DNA of 59,466 nt from an uncultured Collinsella sp. (GTDB lineage: Bacteria > Actinomycetota > Coriobacteriia > Coriobacteriales > Coriobacteriaceae): NCBI GenBank assembly GCA_934630735.1, contig CAKTWK010000010.1, forward strand, positions 1 to 59,466, in the 5' to 3' direction. A model generated the notes under the pieces. The model worked only from the letters and a program-made list of their open reading frames with translations. It had not been told where the DNA came from and did not search any database. Positions 16,666 to 25,218 of the stretch are shown in pieces; the first letter of the stretch is position 1, and every line of letters begins with the position of its first letter. A program made the translations under genes and the position numbers.

Positions 16666-16758
16666 GCACCCTTGAGGTTGCGCCAGCAGCAAGCATTCAC
16701 AGGAGCAGGCAGCTACAATGAATATGTGCCGATTATTCTCGTCATTGGATGATGTTTT

Positions 16759-19002
16759 ATGGAGCAATTCCCACAATCGAGCCCACGCGGCCCGCGCCGC
16801 GCGCCTGATAACCAGGCGCCGCACGAACGCCCGCACGCCGATCGCCGCACCGGCGAGTCGCGACGCGGCCCGAGCCCGCATCGAACGCCCACCAACAAGG
16901 GTGCCTATGCAGCCAAGACCAACACCGGCGCCACACGCTCGTCCGCTACCGACCAGCAGGCGACCGCTCGCCCCAAATCTCGTTACATTCCTGCGCTCGA
17001 CGGTCTGCGTACGCTCGCCGTCGTCGCGGTGGTGCTCTATCACCTCAACCTCACGTGGGCTCAGGGCGGCCTGCTCGGCGTCACGATCTTCTTTGTGCTT
17101 TCGGGCTATCTGATCACGCGCTTGCTGCTCAACGAAGTCGCTAGGACCGGCCGCATCGACCTTAAGAGCTTCTGGATTCGCCGCATCCGTCGCCTGGTCC
17201 CTGCCGTGGTAACGGTAGTGTTCGTGACCTGCGCGCTGTGCACCATCTTTAACCACGTGATGCTCACCAAGATGCGCCCCGACATCCTACCGTCGCTGCT
17301 GTTCTTCAACAACTGGTGGCAGATTGCCCAAAACGTCTCGTACTTCAATGCCCTGGGCGACCCCTCGCCGCTCACGCACTTTTGGTCGCTTGCCATCGAG
17401 GAACAGTTCTACCTGATTTGGCCGCCACTGCTGTTTGCCATGGTATCCATGCATGTGAGCAAGCCCAACACGCGCCGCGTGGTTCTGGGCCTTGCCGCGG
17501 CATCTGCCCTCGCCATGATGGTGCTTTACAACCCTGCCGCCGACCCCAGCCGCGTGTACTACGGCACCGACACCCGCGTGTTCTCGCTGCTGCTGGGCGC
17601 CTGGATGGCCTTTATCCCCGATCGCGACCTGGCGCCGGTGCGTCTCGCACATCGTTTGGGGCTCAATCGCCTGGCTGGCGCCGCCAAGCACGGCAAGAAC
17701 GCCGAGGGCAAGTCTGGCGAGAAGGCCGACGAAGCAGCCGAGACCGCTCCGGCACAGCCGAGCGCCCTCGTGCGCTTTTGGTCCTCGCCCGCATCCATCG
17801 ATGTGTTGGGCGTCGTGGGTCTGGTTGGCCTTGCCGCCATGGTCGCGCTCACCAACGGCTACACCGCGTTCCAGTATCGCGGCGGCACGCTGTTATGTTC
17901 CATCCTCACGCTCATGGTCATCGCGGCCTGCGTGCAGCCCCAGGGCATGGTTGCCTGCGCGCTGTCCGCCGAGCCACTCGTGTGGGTTGGCAAGCGCTCG
18001 TACAGCATCTACCTGTGGCACTATCCGCTGCTGTTGCTCATGAACCCGGTCGCCAACATCAACGATACACCGTGGTGGCAGTACATTTTGCAGGTGCTGC
18101 TGGTGGTTGCCGTAGCCGAGTGCTCCTATCGCTTTATCGAAACGCCGTTTAGGAAGGGCGCCTTCGGCCGCACCGTCGCCGAACTCCGCGATGGCACCAC
18201 CACGCCCGCCAACTGGGCTCGCGCGCACGTCCCTGTCTGCGCGGCCTGCGCTGTCGTGTTGGTCGTTGCACTGGGCGGCCTGATTTTTGTGCCCGAGACG
18301 TCTGCGCTGAGCGGCGAGGGCGCCGAAGTTCTGAACAAGGAAGCCAAAAACACCGCGCCCACCGACCAGCAGGCGGCCGACGACATCGACAAGGACAACG
18401 ACGGCTTCCCCGATGGCTCCTACGACCTGTTGATGATCGGTGACTCCGTGTCGCTGCGCGCCGTTGATTCCTTTGACGGCGTGTTCCCGCACAGCCATAT
18501 CGATGCCGAAAAGGGCCGCCAGTTTGATGCTGGCCGCGCGACATTTGAGGGCTATATCCAGCAGAACCTTGCCGGCAAGATCGTGGTCTTTGCCCTGGGC
18601 ACCAACGGTTTGGTAACGGACGCCCAGGTCGACGCGATCATGGCCGACGCCGGCGAGCAGCGCATTGTCGTGTTTGTAAACACGCGTAGCCCGCAGCCGT
18701 GGGTCGGGTCCACGAACCAGGCCATCGCCAACGCCGCCACGCGCTACAAGAATGTACGCGTTGTCGACTGGTACGGGTACAGCGCCAACCGCAACGACCT
18801 GTTCGACGGCGACGGCACGCACCTGTCGACCACCGGCGTGACCGAGTACCTCAACCTGATTCACGATGCGGTCAAGAAAGACCTGCCCGTGCACCCCGAG
18901 GACCACGTCAACGATCCGCAGCCGGCAGCCGTCAAATCCGCCGCCGACGCACTCGTCAATGCCCTCGCCTACAAGCCACACAAGCTGGGCACCGACAAGT
19001 AA
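16759..19002 (+). CDS. OafA/YrhL-type acyltransferase with C-terminal SGNH domain
   Basis: A 747-residue membrane protein. After a basic, proline-rich cytoplasmic tail (1-72), an acyltransferase-3 domain with about ten membrane helices spans roughly 75-470. It starts YIPALDGLRTLAVVAVVLYH, with the conserved His, followed by FFVLSGYLITRLLL. A hydrophobic anchor near 495-515 is followed by an extracytoplasmic SGNH-hydrolase-like domain with GDSVS, LGTNG and DGTHLS blocks. Such proteins O-acetylate cell-wall or surface polysaccharides (peptidoglycan, teichoic acid or capsule). A cytoplasmic linker (about 295-340) is rich in Lys, Glu and Ala. The ATG lacks a clear ribosome site, so the start could be slightly different. 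The gene stands alone. Confidence 0.92.
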   Translation: MEQFPQSSPRGPRRAPDNQAPHERPHADRRTGESRRGPSPHRTPTNKGAYAAKTNTGATRSSATDQQATARPKSRYIPALDGLRTLAVVAVVLYHLNLTWAQGGLLGVTIFFVLSGYLITRLLLNEVARTGRIDLKSFWIRRIRRLVPAVVTVVFVTCALCTIFNHVMLTKMRPDILPSLLFFNNWWQIAQNVSYFNALGDPSPLTHFWSLAIEEQFYLIWPPLLFAMVSMHVSKPNTRRVVLGLAAASALAMMVLYNPAADPSRVYYGTDTRVFSLLLGAWMAFIPDRDLAPVRLAHRLGLNRLAGAAKHGKNAEGKSGEKADEAAETAPAQPSALVRFWSSPASIDVLGVVGLVGLAAMVALTNGYTAFQYRGGTLLCSILTLMVIAACVQPQGMVACALSAEPLVWVGKRSYSIYLWHYPLLLLMNPVANINDTPWWQYILQVLLVVAVAECSYRFIETPFRKGAFGRTVAELRDGTTTPANWARAHVPVCAACAVVLVVALGGLIFVPETSALSGEGAEVLNKEAKNTAPTDQQAADDIDKDNDGFPDGSYDLLMIGDSVSLRAVDSFDGVFPHSHIDAEKGRQFDAGRATFEGYIQQNLAGKIVVFALGTNGLVTDAQVDAIMADAGEQRIVVFVNTRSPQPWVGSTNQAIANAATRYKNVRVVDWYGYSANRNDLFDGDGTHLSTTGVTEYLNLIHDAVKKDLPVHPEDHVNDPQPAAVKSAADALVNALAYKPHKLGTDK

Positions 19003-19235
19003 CCTGTAGCGCAAACTTCCCACATCCGGAGGGGTGCTTGCCACGGCAGACACCCCTCCGGCAGTTAGAGACGTTCCTTATGTACCGGCACCCGAAGACA
19101 TTCCTGGCGCCAGCCAATGAAGACCTCTACGGATGAGTTCCAAGCCGTTCCGCCGCTCCAGGCATCGTTTCCGCGCCTCGCGCCTGCCCCAAACAATCAA
19201 AACAAGCCCTTTTCGCCGCAACCTCAAAGGTCTGT

Positions 19236-19461
19236 GGGCAAAAAAGGGCAAATATGAGTACTGTTACCATTTTAGTAGCAGGCAAAACCACCCAAAATGA
19301 CGTCCGAGCAACCCCTACAACCCCCTAAAGCAGCCAACCTGACTTGTTTAAGGTGTATTGGAGCCAATTTTAATGAACATACTATAGGTTATGTTCATTA
19401 TCTTCTTGGCCGTAAATGCCATCAGTCTAGCAACAGTACTCATATTTGGCATTTTTTGCCC
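19236..19461. mobile_element. 226-bp MITE-like element
   Basis: Terminal inverted repeats of 32 bp (19236-19267 and 19430-19461) match at 29 positions and begin GGGCAAAAAA. Inside, AATGAACATA / TATGTTCATT (19372-19399) forms a perfect 10-bp palindrome. No open reading frame of note lies inside, and the base composition is more AT-rich than its neighbours. I see no clear target-site duplication. The rest of the 19003-19545 gap holds only the NRAMP-type gene terminator. Confidence 0.65.
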
Positions 19462-19491
19462 ATCGGTATATAACTGACCCCCTGTAGCGGG

Positions 19492-19524
19492 CAAAAAAGA
19501 GGCCGCAGCCCATGGCCGCGGCCC
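19492..19524 (-). terminator. Terminator of the SLC11/MgtE operon
   Basis: Minus-strand GGGCCGCGGCC-ATG-GGCTGCGGCCT stem followed by CTTTTTTGC, 22 bases after the carrier gene stop. Confidence 0.85.
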
Positions 19525-19545
19525 GCTCGAAACCCAAAAGAGGCG

Positions 19546-20808
19546 CTACGCGCTGTAGCCCATCGCTTGCAGCACAAACATGACGACCGTCAGCACCGTA
19601 ATCACGCCGATTGTCGCCCAAGTGAGCACGTTCCATACGCGGCCGTTGCGGTTGGCGCCCATAATGTGGCGATCAGCCGCGATAACCACCTGGAATACCA
19701 AGACTACGGGCAGCAGCACACCGTTGATGACCTGCGAGGTCATCATAATCTGGAACAGGTCGACACCAGGCATGAGCACCAGCACGGCAGAAATGCCGAT
19801 GATGGCCGTAATGATGCCGCGGTAAACCGGGGCCTCGTCCCAGCTGCGATCGGCGCCGCGCTCCCAACCAAAAGCCTCGCAGATGGCACTCGACGTAACA
19901 CCCGGCAGCACGCAGGCAGCCAAAAAGCTCGCTGCGACCAGGCCCGAGGCAAACAGCACCGTGGACCACTGGCCCGCGATGGGCTCCAGCGCGCGGGCAG
20001 CATCGGCGGCGTCGCTAATCTGAATACCCGCCGGGAACAGCACCGTACCGGTCGTGATGATAATGAAGCCCGCAATGATATCGGCAGCGATCGAGCCGCT
20101 CACGGTATCAATACGCTGCAGCACGATGTCGTCCTCGCCCGCATTCTTATCGACCACGTTGTTCTGAGCCAAGAAGATCATCCACGGTGCGATGGTGGTA
20201 CCAATTGTTGCGACCACGAGCGACACGTAGCTGGGGTCGTTTTGAATATTGGGGACGACCAAGTCGACCGCGACCTCGCCCCAGTTGGGGCCGGCCATAA
20301 ACGCGGCGACGATGTAGGTCACGAACACGCAGCTTACCAGCAGCAAAATCTTCTCGATGCGCTGGAAACTGCCCGACATGGTAAGCATCCACACCAGCAG
20401 CGCCACGAGCGGCACCGAAATGCTCGCCGGCACGCCAAACAGGGCAAGTCCGCTCGCGATACCCGCAAACTCCGAAATGGTCACGGCCGTGTTGGCGATC
20501 AACAGCGCCGCCATGGCCAGCACGCTCTTGCGCACGCCAAAGCGCTCGCGAATGAGCGACGCCAGGCCCTTACCCGTGACGCATCCGCAGCGCGCCGCGG
20601 TCTCCTGCGTCACGATGAGCAGCACGGTCATGACGGGAAGCATCCAGAGCATCTTGTAACCATAGCTGGCGCCCGCGCTGGAATACGTGGCGATGCCGCC
20701 GGCGTCATTACCCGAAAGCGCCGCCAACAGACCGGGGCCCATAGCGCCAAAGATGGCGGCGATGGTCAGCTTTTGCTTGGCGCTCGCCTTTTGCTTCGTG
20801 TTTTGCAC
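19546..20808 (-). CDS. SLC11/NRAMP-fold transporter of the NRMT (Mg2+) type
   Basis: A 420-residue protein with 11 predicted membrane helices and the NRAMP fold. In helix 1 the usual DPGN metal motif reads DAGG (in SGNDAGGIATY). In helix 6 the usual MPH motif reads APW (in GTTIAPWMIF). Loss of the Asn and of the soft-metal-binding Met, with the Asp retained, is the pattern I associate with NRAMP-related magnesium transporters, characterised in Eggerthella lenta. It is translated from a GTG codon eight bases after the MgtE-like gene stop, so the two are co-transcribed and a magnesium role is reinforced. The GTG start is chosen because upstream ATG codons lie inside the preceding gene. Mn2+ or Fe2+ transport cannot be excluded. 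Confidence 0.85.
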   Translation of the reverse strand: MQNTKQKASAKQKLTIAAIFGAMGPGLLAALSGNDAGGIATYSSAGASYGYKMLWMLPVMTVLLIVTQETAARCGCVTGKGLASLIRERFGVRKSVLAMAALLIANTAVTISEFAGIASGLALFGVPASISVPLVALLVWMLTMSGSFQRIEKILLLVSCVFVTYIVAAFMAGPNWGEVAVDLVVPNIQNDPSYVSLVVATIGTTIAPWMIFLAQNNVVDKNAGEDDIVLQRIDTVSGSIAADIIAGFIIITTGTVLFPAGIQISDAADAARALEPIAGQWSTVLFASGLVAASFLAACVLPGVTSSAICEAFGWERGADRSWDEAPVYRGIITAIIGISAVLVLMPGVDLFQIMMTSQVINGVLLPVVLVFQVVIAADRHIMGANRNGRVWNVLTWATIGVITVLTVVMFVLQAMGYSA

Positions 20809-20816
20809 GCGACCAC

Positions 20817-22661
20817 CTATCCCATGACCGACATGGTGAGCAGCACCGCGGCGATGCAGTACGCCACACACGAGATCATGACGGCGATAACGTTCATGGC
20901 GGTACCCGACGTGTTAAGGTCGTGCCCGTCGCGCCAGAACAGCACCATCAGGTAAATCACGGCGCTCATGTTGCCCACCAGGCAGATGATGGCGGCAATG
21001 TTAAAGCAGCCGGTAAAGAGCTGCTCCTCAAACATAGAGGCATCGGGGAACGCAGCGGTGCGCACCAGCTGCGCGCACAGGTAAGTAACAAGCGAAAGGA
21101 TCAGACCCATGCCCGTGCTCTGGAAGAAGAATCCCAGGTACGGTTTGGGCTCGTCGTCGTGACCGTCGTACTCGAGGAAGTAGTTCTTGACGAACGACAC
21201 CATGCGCGAGGCAGCCAGCAGCACGAGCGGCATGGCGCACATGGGGAACACCACCAGACGCGCGGAGCCCAGCGCCGTCCCCAGCACCGTCGCCATAATG
21301 CATGAGGCGATGCCCCACACGACAACCCAGTACTGACGATGCACGAACCAGCTGAGCACGTTCGTCGAGTCGTCCGACGCGCTATCGCCCGAGCCGACAC
21401 CGGCGATCTGCAGGTCCTCCTGATGCTCCTCGGCGATAACGTCCATGGCGTCGTCGAAGGTCACGATACCCAGGATATGACGGTTCTCGTCGCAGACGGG
21501 GATGGCAACCAGGTCGTACTTGGTCATCTCGTCCGTCACGTCTTCCTGGTCCTCGTCGGGCGACACGTAGACCAGATCGCGATAGGCGAGCTGGCCCAGC
21601 GTGGCGTCGCGGTCGGCCACGATCAGCGTGCGCAGCGAAAGCACGCCCGTCAGCATACCGCTCGGATCCTCGGTATAGACGTAATAGACACTCTCAAAGT
21701 CCTCGTCGAGTTTGCGAATCGCCTCGATGGCATCGCCGACCGTCGCTGTGGCGGGCAGCGAGACAAACTCCGAGGTCATGATGCGGCCGGCGGTGTTGTC
21801 CTCGTAGCCCAGCAGATTACGAATCGCCTTCTCCTCCTTGACGCCCATCAGGCGCAGGAGCTTCTCGGCCTTCTCATAATCGAGCTCGTCGATCAGGTCG
21901 GCAGCGTCGTCCGGGTCCATCATGGCCAGCATCGACGATGCGTCCGTGTCGGACAGGCCCTCGAGCATCTCGGTCATGAGTTCGTCGTCATCGAACTCCG
22001 AGATGGCCTCGGCGGCCTGTGCCGTATCGAGCTGGGCGAACACCTGCGCGCGCAGGCGCGGATCGAGCTGCTCGATGATGTCAGCGATGTCGGCAGGATG
22101 CAGCTCGCCAAGCGTCTTGTGCGACACCGAGAGCTGGATGTTCTTAGTCGAGCGATCGAGCAGGTCCATATAAGACCAGGCGATAATGTCCTCGCTGAGC
22201 GGCTTGCCCAGGTGCTTCATAAAGCCCTCGACGACGTGCTCGAGCGCGGGGCTGATTGCACGCAGCAGACCGCGGGCACCGACCTCGGCACCCAGCAGGC
22301 GCAGCTGATTTTCGCCCGACATGGAGAACTTGATGTCGTTGACGCGCACGACCTTCATGCCCTGTGTGTCGACAATCTGCTTGTTGAGAACATCGCGCGC
22401 CAGCAACAGCTCGGTCGGCTGCAGGTACGAAAAACGGATTTCGGTGGCCGACGTCTTAAGGTGTACACCCGTCTCGTCGATACGGTCGACCCATTTGCGC
22501 CAGCTGATCATAAACGGCGTCTTGCCGGGACCACGGAACGCGAGCGACGTCACGTGCGGAAAAACTTCGCCGGTTGCAATGCCAAAATCGTTAACCACGC
22601 CGAGCTTTTCGCCGTCGACGTCCAAGACCGGCAATTTGAGCATCTCACTCAGATAATTCAA
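20817..22661 (-). CDS. MgtE-like protein: PRC-barrel, MgtE_N, CBS pair and divergent membrane domain
   Basis: A 614-residue protein. Residues 1-150 contain two PRC-barrel-like segments (LPVLDVDGEKLGVVND and a repeat near 90). Residues 170-275 form the MgtE N-domain helices with LHPADIADIIEQLDP. Residues 285-405 carry two CBS domains (TAGRIMTSEFVSLP, DLVAIPVCDENRHILGIVT), which sense Mg2+ or nucleotide in MgtE. From 440 a membrane part of about five helices follows. The canonical MgtE pore segment with its ion-binding Asp (a DPAxxxGPxxxxxxD-like motif) is not recognisable; the corresponding area reads NTSGTAMNVIAVMISCV. It may therefore be a sensor or regulator of the co-transcribed SLC11 carrier rather than a channel. 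A candidate structured leader lies upstream. Confidence 0.85.
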   Translation of the reverse strand: MNYLSEMLKLPVLDVDGEKLGVVNDFGIATGEVFPHVTSLAFRGPGKTPFMISWRKWVDRIDETGVHLKTSATEIRFSYLQPTELLLARDVLNKQIVDTQGMKVVRVNDIKFSMSGENQLRLLGAEVGARGLLRAISPALEHVVEGFMKHLGKPLSEDIIAWSYMDLLDRSTKNIQLSVSHKTLGELHPADIADIIEQLDPRLRAQVFAQLDTAQAAEAISEFDDDELMTEMLEGLSDTDASSMLAMMDPDDAADLIDELDYEKAEKLLRLMGVKEEKAIRNLLGYEDNTAGRIMTSEFVSLPATATVGDAIEAIRKLDEDFESVYYVYTEDPSGMLTGVLSLRTLIVADRDATLGQLAYRDLVYVSPDEDQEDVTDEMTKYDLVAIPVCDENRHILGIVTFDDAMDVIAEEHQEDLQIAGVGSGDSASDDSTNVLSWFVHRQYWVVVWGIASCIMATVLGTALGSARLVVFPMCAMPLVLLAASRMVSFVKNYFLEYDGHDDEPKPYLGFFFQSTGMGLILSLVTYLCAQLVRTAAFPDASMFEEQLFTGCFNIAAIICLVGNMSAVIYLMVLFWRDGHDLNTSGTAMNVIAVMISCVAYCIAAVLLTMSVMG

Positions 22662-22771
22662 TGGTGCTCCCCATCATTATTCCTGCGGACCGCGTGACCA
22701 TGCCGGCACGCAATTCGTGGACTTTTAGACATATATACGCATGCGCAGGCGGCACGCCGCTCGGCGCTCAC

Positions 22772-22880
22772 ACCCCGTGCACGCGCAGAAAGCACCTGCA
22801 TGGGGTCATCGACTGTATGGTCGAGGTTTGGATTTCACCTGTAACCTTTCTCTTGACCCTCATTAACCGCAGTAACTATA
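22772..22880 (-). ncRNA. Candidate cis-regulatory RNA in the MgtE-like gene leader
   Basis: A possible -10 box TGCTATAGT (22875-22880) is followed on the minus strand by a compact three-way junction: P1 GGGTCA/TGACCC (22854-22859 with 22803-22808), P2 GGTT/AACC and P3 TCGAC/GTCGA. The 3' strand of P1 also belongs to an alternative hairpin ACCCCATGCA / TGCACGGGGT (22772-22806), so the two folds exclude each other. That is the architecture of a riboswitch aptamer plus switch. I do not recognise it as M-box or yybP-ykoY. The remaining leader to 22661 contains another GC-rich hairpin and no gene. Confidence 0.4.
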
Positions 22881-22958
22881 GCATCAGCATCGCGCTGCGG
22901 CACCGAATTTATGCGCTGCACATTGCAGGCATACCAAACACTGACGTATCCGTGACAT

Positions 22959-22986
22959 AGTCATTGGGGACGTTCTTACATGACTA
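22959..22986 (-). repeat. REP-like repeat that provides the stop codon of the NodB-like gene
   Basis: Minus-strand TAGTCATGTAAGAACG, continuing through CGTCCCCAATGACT. Its first three bases are the TAG stop of the NodB-like gene. The same arrangement occurs at 31470-31498. Confidence 0.75.
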
Positions 22987-24390
22987 CTCTGCGGTGTCGT
23001 CGTCCTCGGGAAGTTGGGGGAACACGGCGTTTTTGGGCATGGAAACCTTGGTGAGCGAGGTGAGCTTTTTGCTCAATGCCGTGTCCGTCTTGACCAGGTC
23101 GCTGAGCGTCACGATCTTGTAGCCGTCGGCGACAAGGCCGTCGATAATCTGCGGCAGTGCCTCGAGCGTCTGCTCGGCGCACTCATCGCTATCGGTGAGC
23201 AGCACAATATTGCCCGGCGTCACCGAGTCGAGCACGGTCGATACTTGCTCGTCAGCGCCGTTGAGCAGCCAGTCGCCCGAATCGATATTCCACGAAACCA
23301 CGGCGGACACCAGGTCCATCGAATCGATCCAGTTTTGCTCGTCAAACGCGGCGTAGGGGGCACGCAGCAACATCGTCTCGACACCGGTCGCCGACTTAAT
23401 CGCCTCGGTGCCCTTCGTGATCTGCTTGCGCACCGTCTCGCGATCCTCGCCCTTGAGCGAATCATCGCTGTAGCTGTTGGAGCCGATCTCGCACCCGGCA
23501 TCGACAATCGCTTTGGCAGTAGCGGGCGAGGCTTCTGCGGCATCGCCCGAAAGGAAGAACGTCGCCGTGACGCCCTTTTCCTTGAGCACCTGCAAGATCT
23601 GCTTGGTCGCGCCGCTCGGACCCTCGTCAAATGTCAGGGCCACGTACTTTTCGTTGCCCTTGGGCGCTACGCTTGCGCACTCGACTACGCAGTCGGTGGC
23701 GGGCACGACCTCGCCGCGGTCCTGCGTCTTGCCCGACTGCTCGCCGACCCATACCTCGGAGCGGCCCTGAACACCCCAGGTTTTGACATACTCAATGGCA
23801 CCCGTGCCCTCGACCTTAAGCTTTGACTCGATAGTCGTGGCCTGGACCTCGTGCTTTTCGTAGGTGTTACGGCCATCCTCGACCGTCACCTTCTCGCCGC
23901 CCGTGAGCTCACGACTATCCCATTTGCCTTGCTTCACGCGCTTGCCGTCGACCTTCACCGACAGCTTTTCGCCGCCATGGCGCTTGAGCACGCTGTCGTC
24001 GACGGCCAGCAGATCGCCGGCGTCGTACGTTTCGGTCAGGCTTTGATCGTCGATAAGATTCTGCAACGTAGAACCCACGCGCACCGCGGTCTTTTGCCCG
24101 TTGAGTTCCACGTCCACGCTGCGGTTGACGTAGCCCACGACGGCAGCGATAAACAGCACGAGCGCGCAACCCACGGCGATGAGCGCATAGGGCAGGCGAG
24201 ACGGACGACGCGGCGAGCGCCCGTTGCCGATACGCGCGCTGCGATCGCTAAACCCACGGCTATGGTTGAGGTACATCGCGCCGGGCTTACGGCGACGTCG
24301 ACGCTGACCACTGGGCAGCTGCCCCAGGTCGCGGTGCGCCGTCGGACGCGCACCCGAACGCCCGTTTAAGTTAGATTCGTTTTGGCGCAT
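22984..24390 (-). CDS. Membrane-anchored NodB-fold protein, probable inactive polysaccharide deacetylase
   Basis: A 468-residue protein with a basic N-terminal cytoplasmic tail (1-67), one membrane helix (68-88), a ubiquitin-like/DUF348-type segment (91-185) and a C-terminal NodB homology domain (about 245-440). The NodB motifs are degenerate. Motif 1 is TFDEGP instead of TFDDGP (253-258). Motif 2, which should be H-S/T-x-x-x-H, is SNSYSDDSL (304-312), with both zinc-binding histidines lost. RAPYAA replaces RPPYG, and the late LLHD-like motif is VLLTDS. The fold is probably kept but peptidoglycan deacetylation is unlikely, so a binding or regulatory role is inferred. The start has GGGGGAGGG six bases upstream. 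Its stop codon belongs to a REP-like repeat. Confidence 0.85.
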   Translation of the reverse strand: MRQNESNLNGRSGARPTAHRDLGQLPSGQRRRRRKPGAMYLNHSRGFSDRSARIGNGRSPRRPSRLPYALIAVGCALVLFIAAVVGYVNRSVDVELNGQKTAVRVGSTLQNLIDDQSLTETYDAGDLLAVDDSVLKRHGGEKLSVKVDGKRVKQGKWDSRELTGGEKVTVEDGRNTYEKHEVQATTIESKLKVEGTGAIEYVKTWGVQGRSEVWVGEQSGKTQDRGEVVPATDCVVECASVAPKGNEKYVALTFDEGPSGATKQILQVLKEKGVTATFFLSGDAAEASPATAKAIVDAGCEIGSNSYSDDSLKGEDRETVRKQITKGTEAIKSATGVETMLLRAPYAAFDEQNWIDSMDLVSAVVSWNIDSGDWLLNGADEQVSTVLDSVTPGNIVLLTDSDECAEQTLEALPQIIDGLVADGYKIVTLSDLVKTDTALSKKLTSLTKVSMPKNAVFPQLPEDDDTAE

Positions 24391-24403
24391 GTGCCCTCCC
24401 CCA

Positions 24404-24441
24404 TAAACACAGCGAGCCGGAGCAACATGTCTCCGGCTCGC
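24404..24441 (-). terminator. Terminator of the PRC-barrel operon
   Basis: Minus-strand GCGAGCCGGAG / CTCCGGCTCGC perfect 11-bp stem with an 8-base loop, followed by TGTGTTTATG, between the PRC-barrel gene and the NodB-like gene. Confidence 0.8.
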
Positions 24442-24462
24442 CTCCCATCATTTGGTACGTCT

Positions 24463-25218
24463 CTATTTGCTAGCTTTTGACGAGCCCCCGCTCGCCTTTT
24501 GATATTCGTCCTTAAAGGCCTTGAACATACCGCGCGTCTTGCCGAGCTGCTTGCCCAGTGCACGACTGCCCTTGTCCACGGCGACCGATCCCTTGTCATC
24601 GAGCACCTTGGCGCCCTTCTTGACCTTATCGCCTACCACGACACTGGCCTCGGCAGCCTTGGCGGCCGCGCCGCCCGAATACCCGAGCGCCTTGACCTCG
24701 TCCGAGACAATCATCGCGCCGTTCTCGTAGCCGCGCAGCATCGTCGGCGGCACCTGCGTGTCGCCCACCAACACGCTCGAAGCGGCACCGGCGGTCACGT
24801 AGAACATCTGCACAATACCCGAGCGCGGCTTGAACTCAACGTCCGAGCAGTAGCCCACGACATCGCCCGATTCCGTGCGAACGTCCATGCCAACCCAGAT
24901 GATGCAATCGTCCAGGTTGATATCGAGGCGCTTGGCCGCGGCGGCATCGTAGGTGCCCTTGACGTCGTCGACCGCGACAGCACCCTCATAGACGCCGATG
25001 GCATCGAGCGCCACAAAGCGGTCGGGACGCTCGATCATACCCGCGATATCGGACTGGCGGACCATAAAGCCCACCACGCGCGTGCCGCCCGGGGTAAAGA
25101 CGGGAAAGTGAATCTTGCCGAGCTTTTTAGGGCTGCGCGGCGTGCCGTCCTTTTTGGTGCGCTTGTCTTCGGCAGGCTTACGATAAACCTTGACGCCGAC
25201 AAAATCCCCTGCGCGCAT
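24463..25218 (-). CDS. PRC-barrel domain protein
   Basis: A 251-residue protein with two PRC-barrel-like halves, roughly 1-90 (starting MRAGDFVGVKVYRK, with GTRVVGFMVRQSDIAG) and 95-185 (DCIIWVGMDVRTESGDVVGY). A basic C-terminal tail follows (about 205-251, rich in Lys, Gly and Ser). PRC barrels bind proteins or RNA and are found in cell-division and photosynthetic proteins; no enzymatic motif is seen. Its ATG overlaps the stop of the YtxH-type gene (TAATG), so the pair is translationally coupled. An insert of charged residues at 15-32 is unusual. Function unknown. Confidence 0.82.
   Translation of the reverse strand: MRAGDFVGVKVYRKPAEDKRTKKDGTPRSPKKLGKIHFPVFTPGGTRVVGFMVRQSDIAGMIERPDRFVALDAIGVYEGAVAVDDVKGTYDAAAAKRLDINLDDCIIWVGMDVRTESGDVVGYCSDVEFKPRSGIVQMFYVTAGAASSVLVGDTQVPPTMLRGYENGAMIVSDEVKALGYSGGAAAKAAEASVVVGDKVKKGAKVLDDKGSVAVDKGSRALGKQLGKTRGMFKAFKDEYQKASGGSSKASK

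Noticed and set aside
19003..19235. Small gene in the gap after the acyltransferase
   Set aside because: Open frames are short, lack ribosome sites and partly continue from shadows of the acyltransferase gene.
22772..22880. M-box or yybP-ykoY riboswitch
   Set aside because: The conserved words of those classes, as I remember them, are not present; only an unclassified structured leader is reported.
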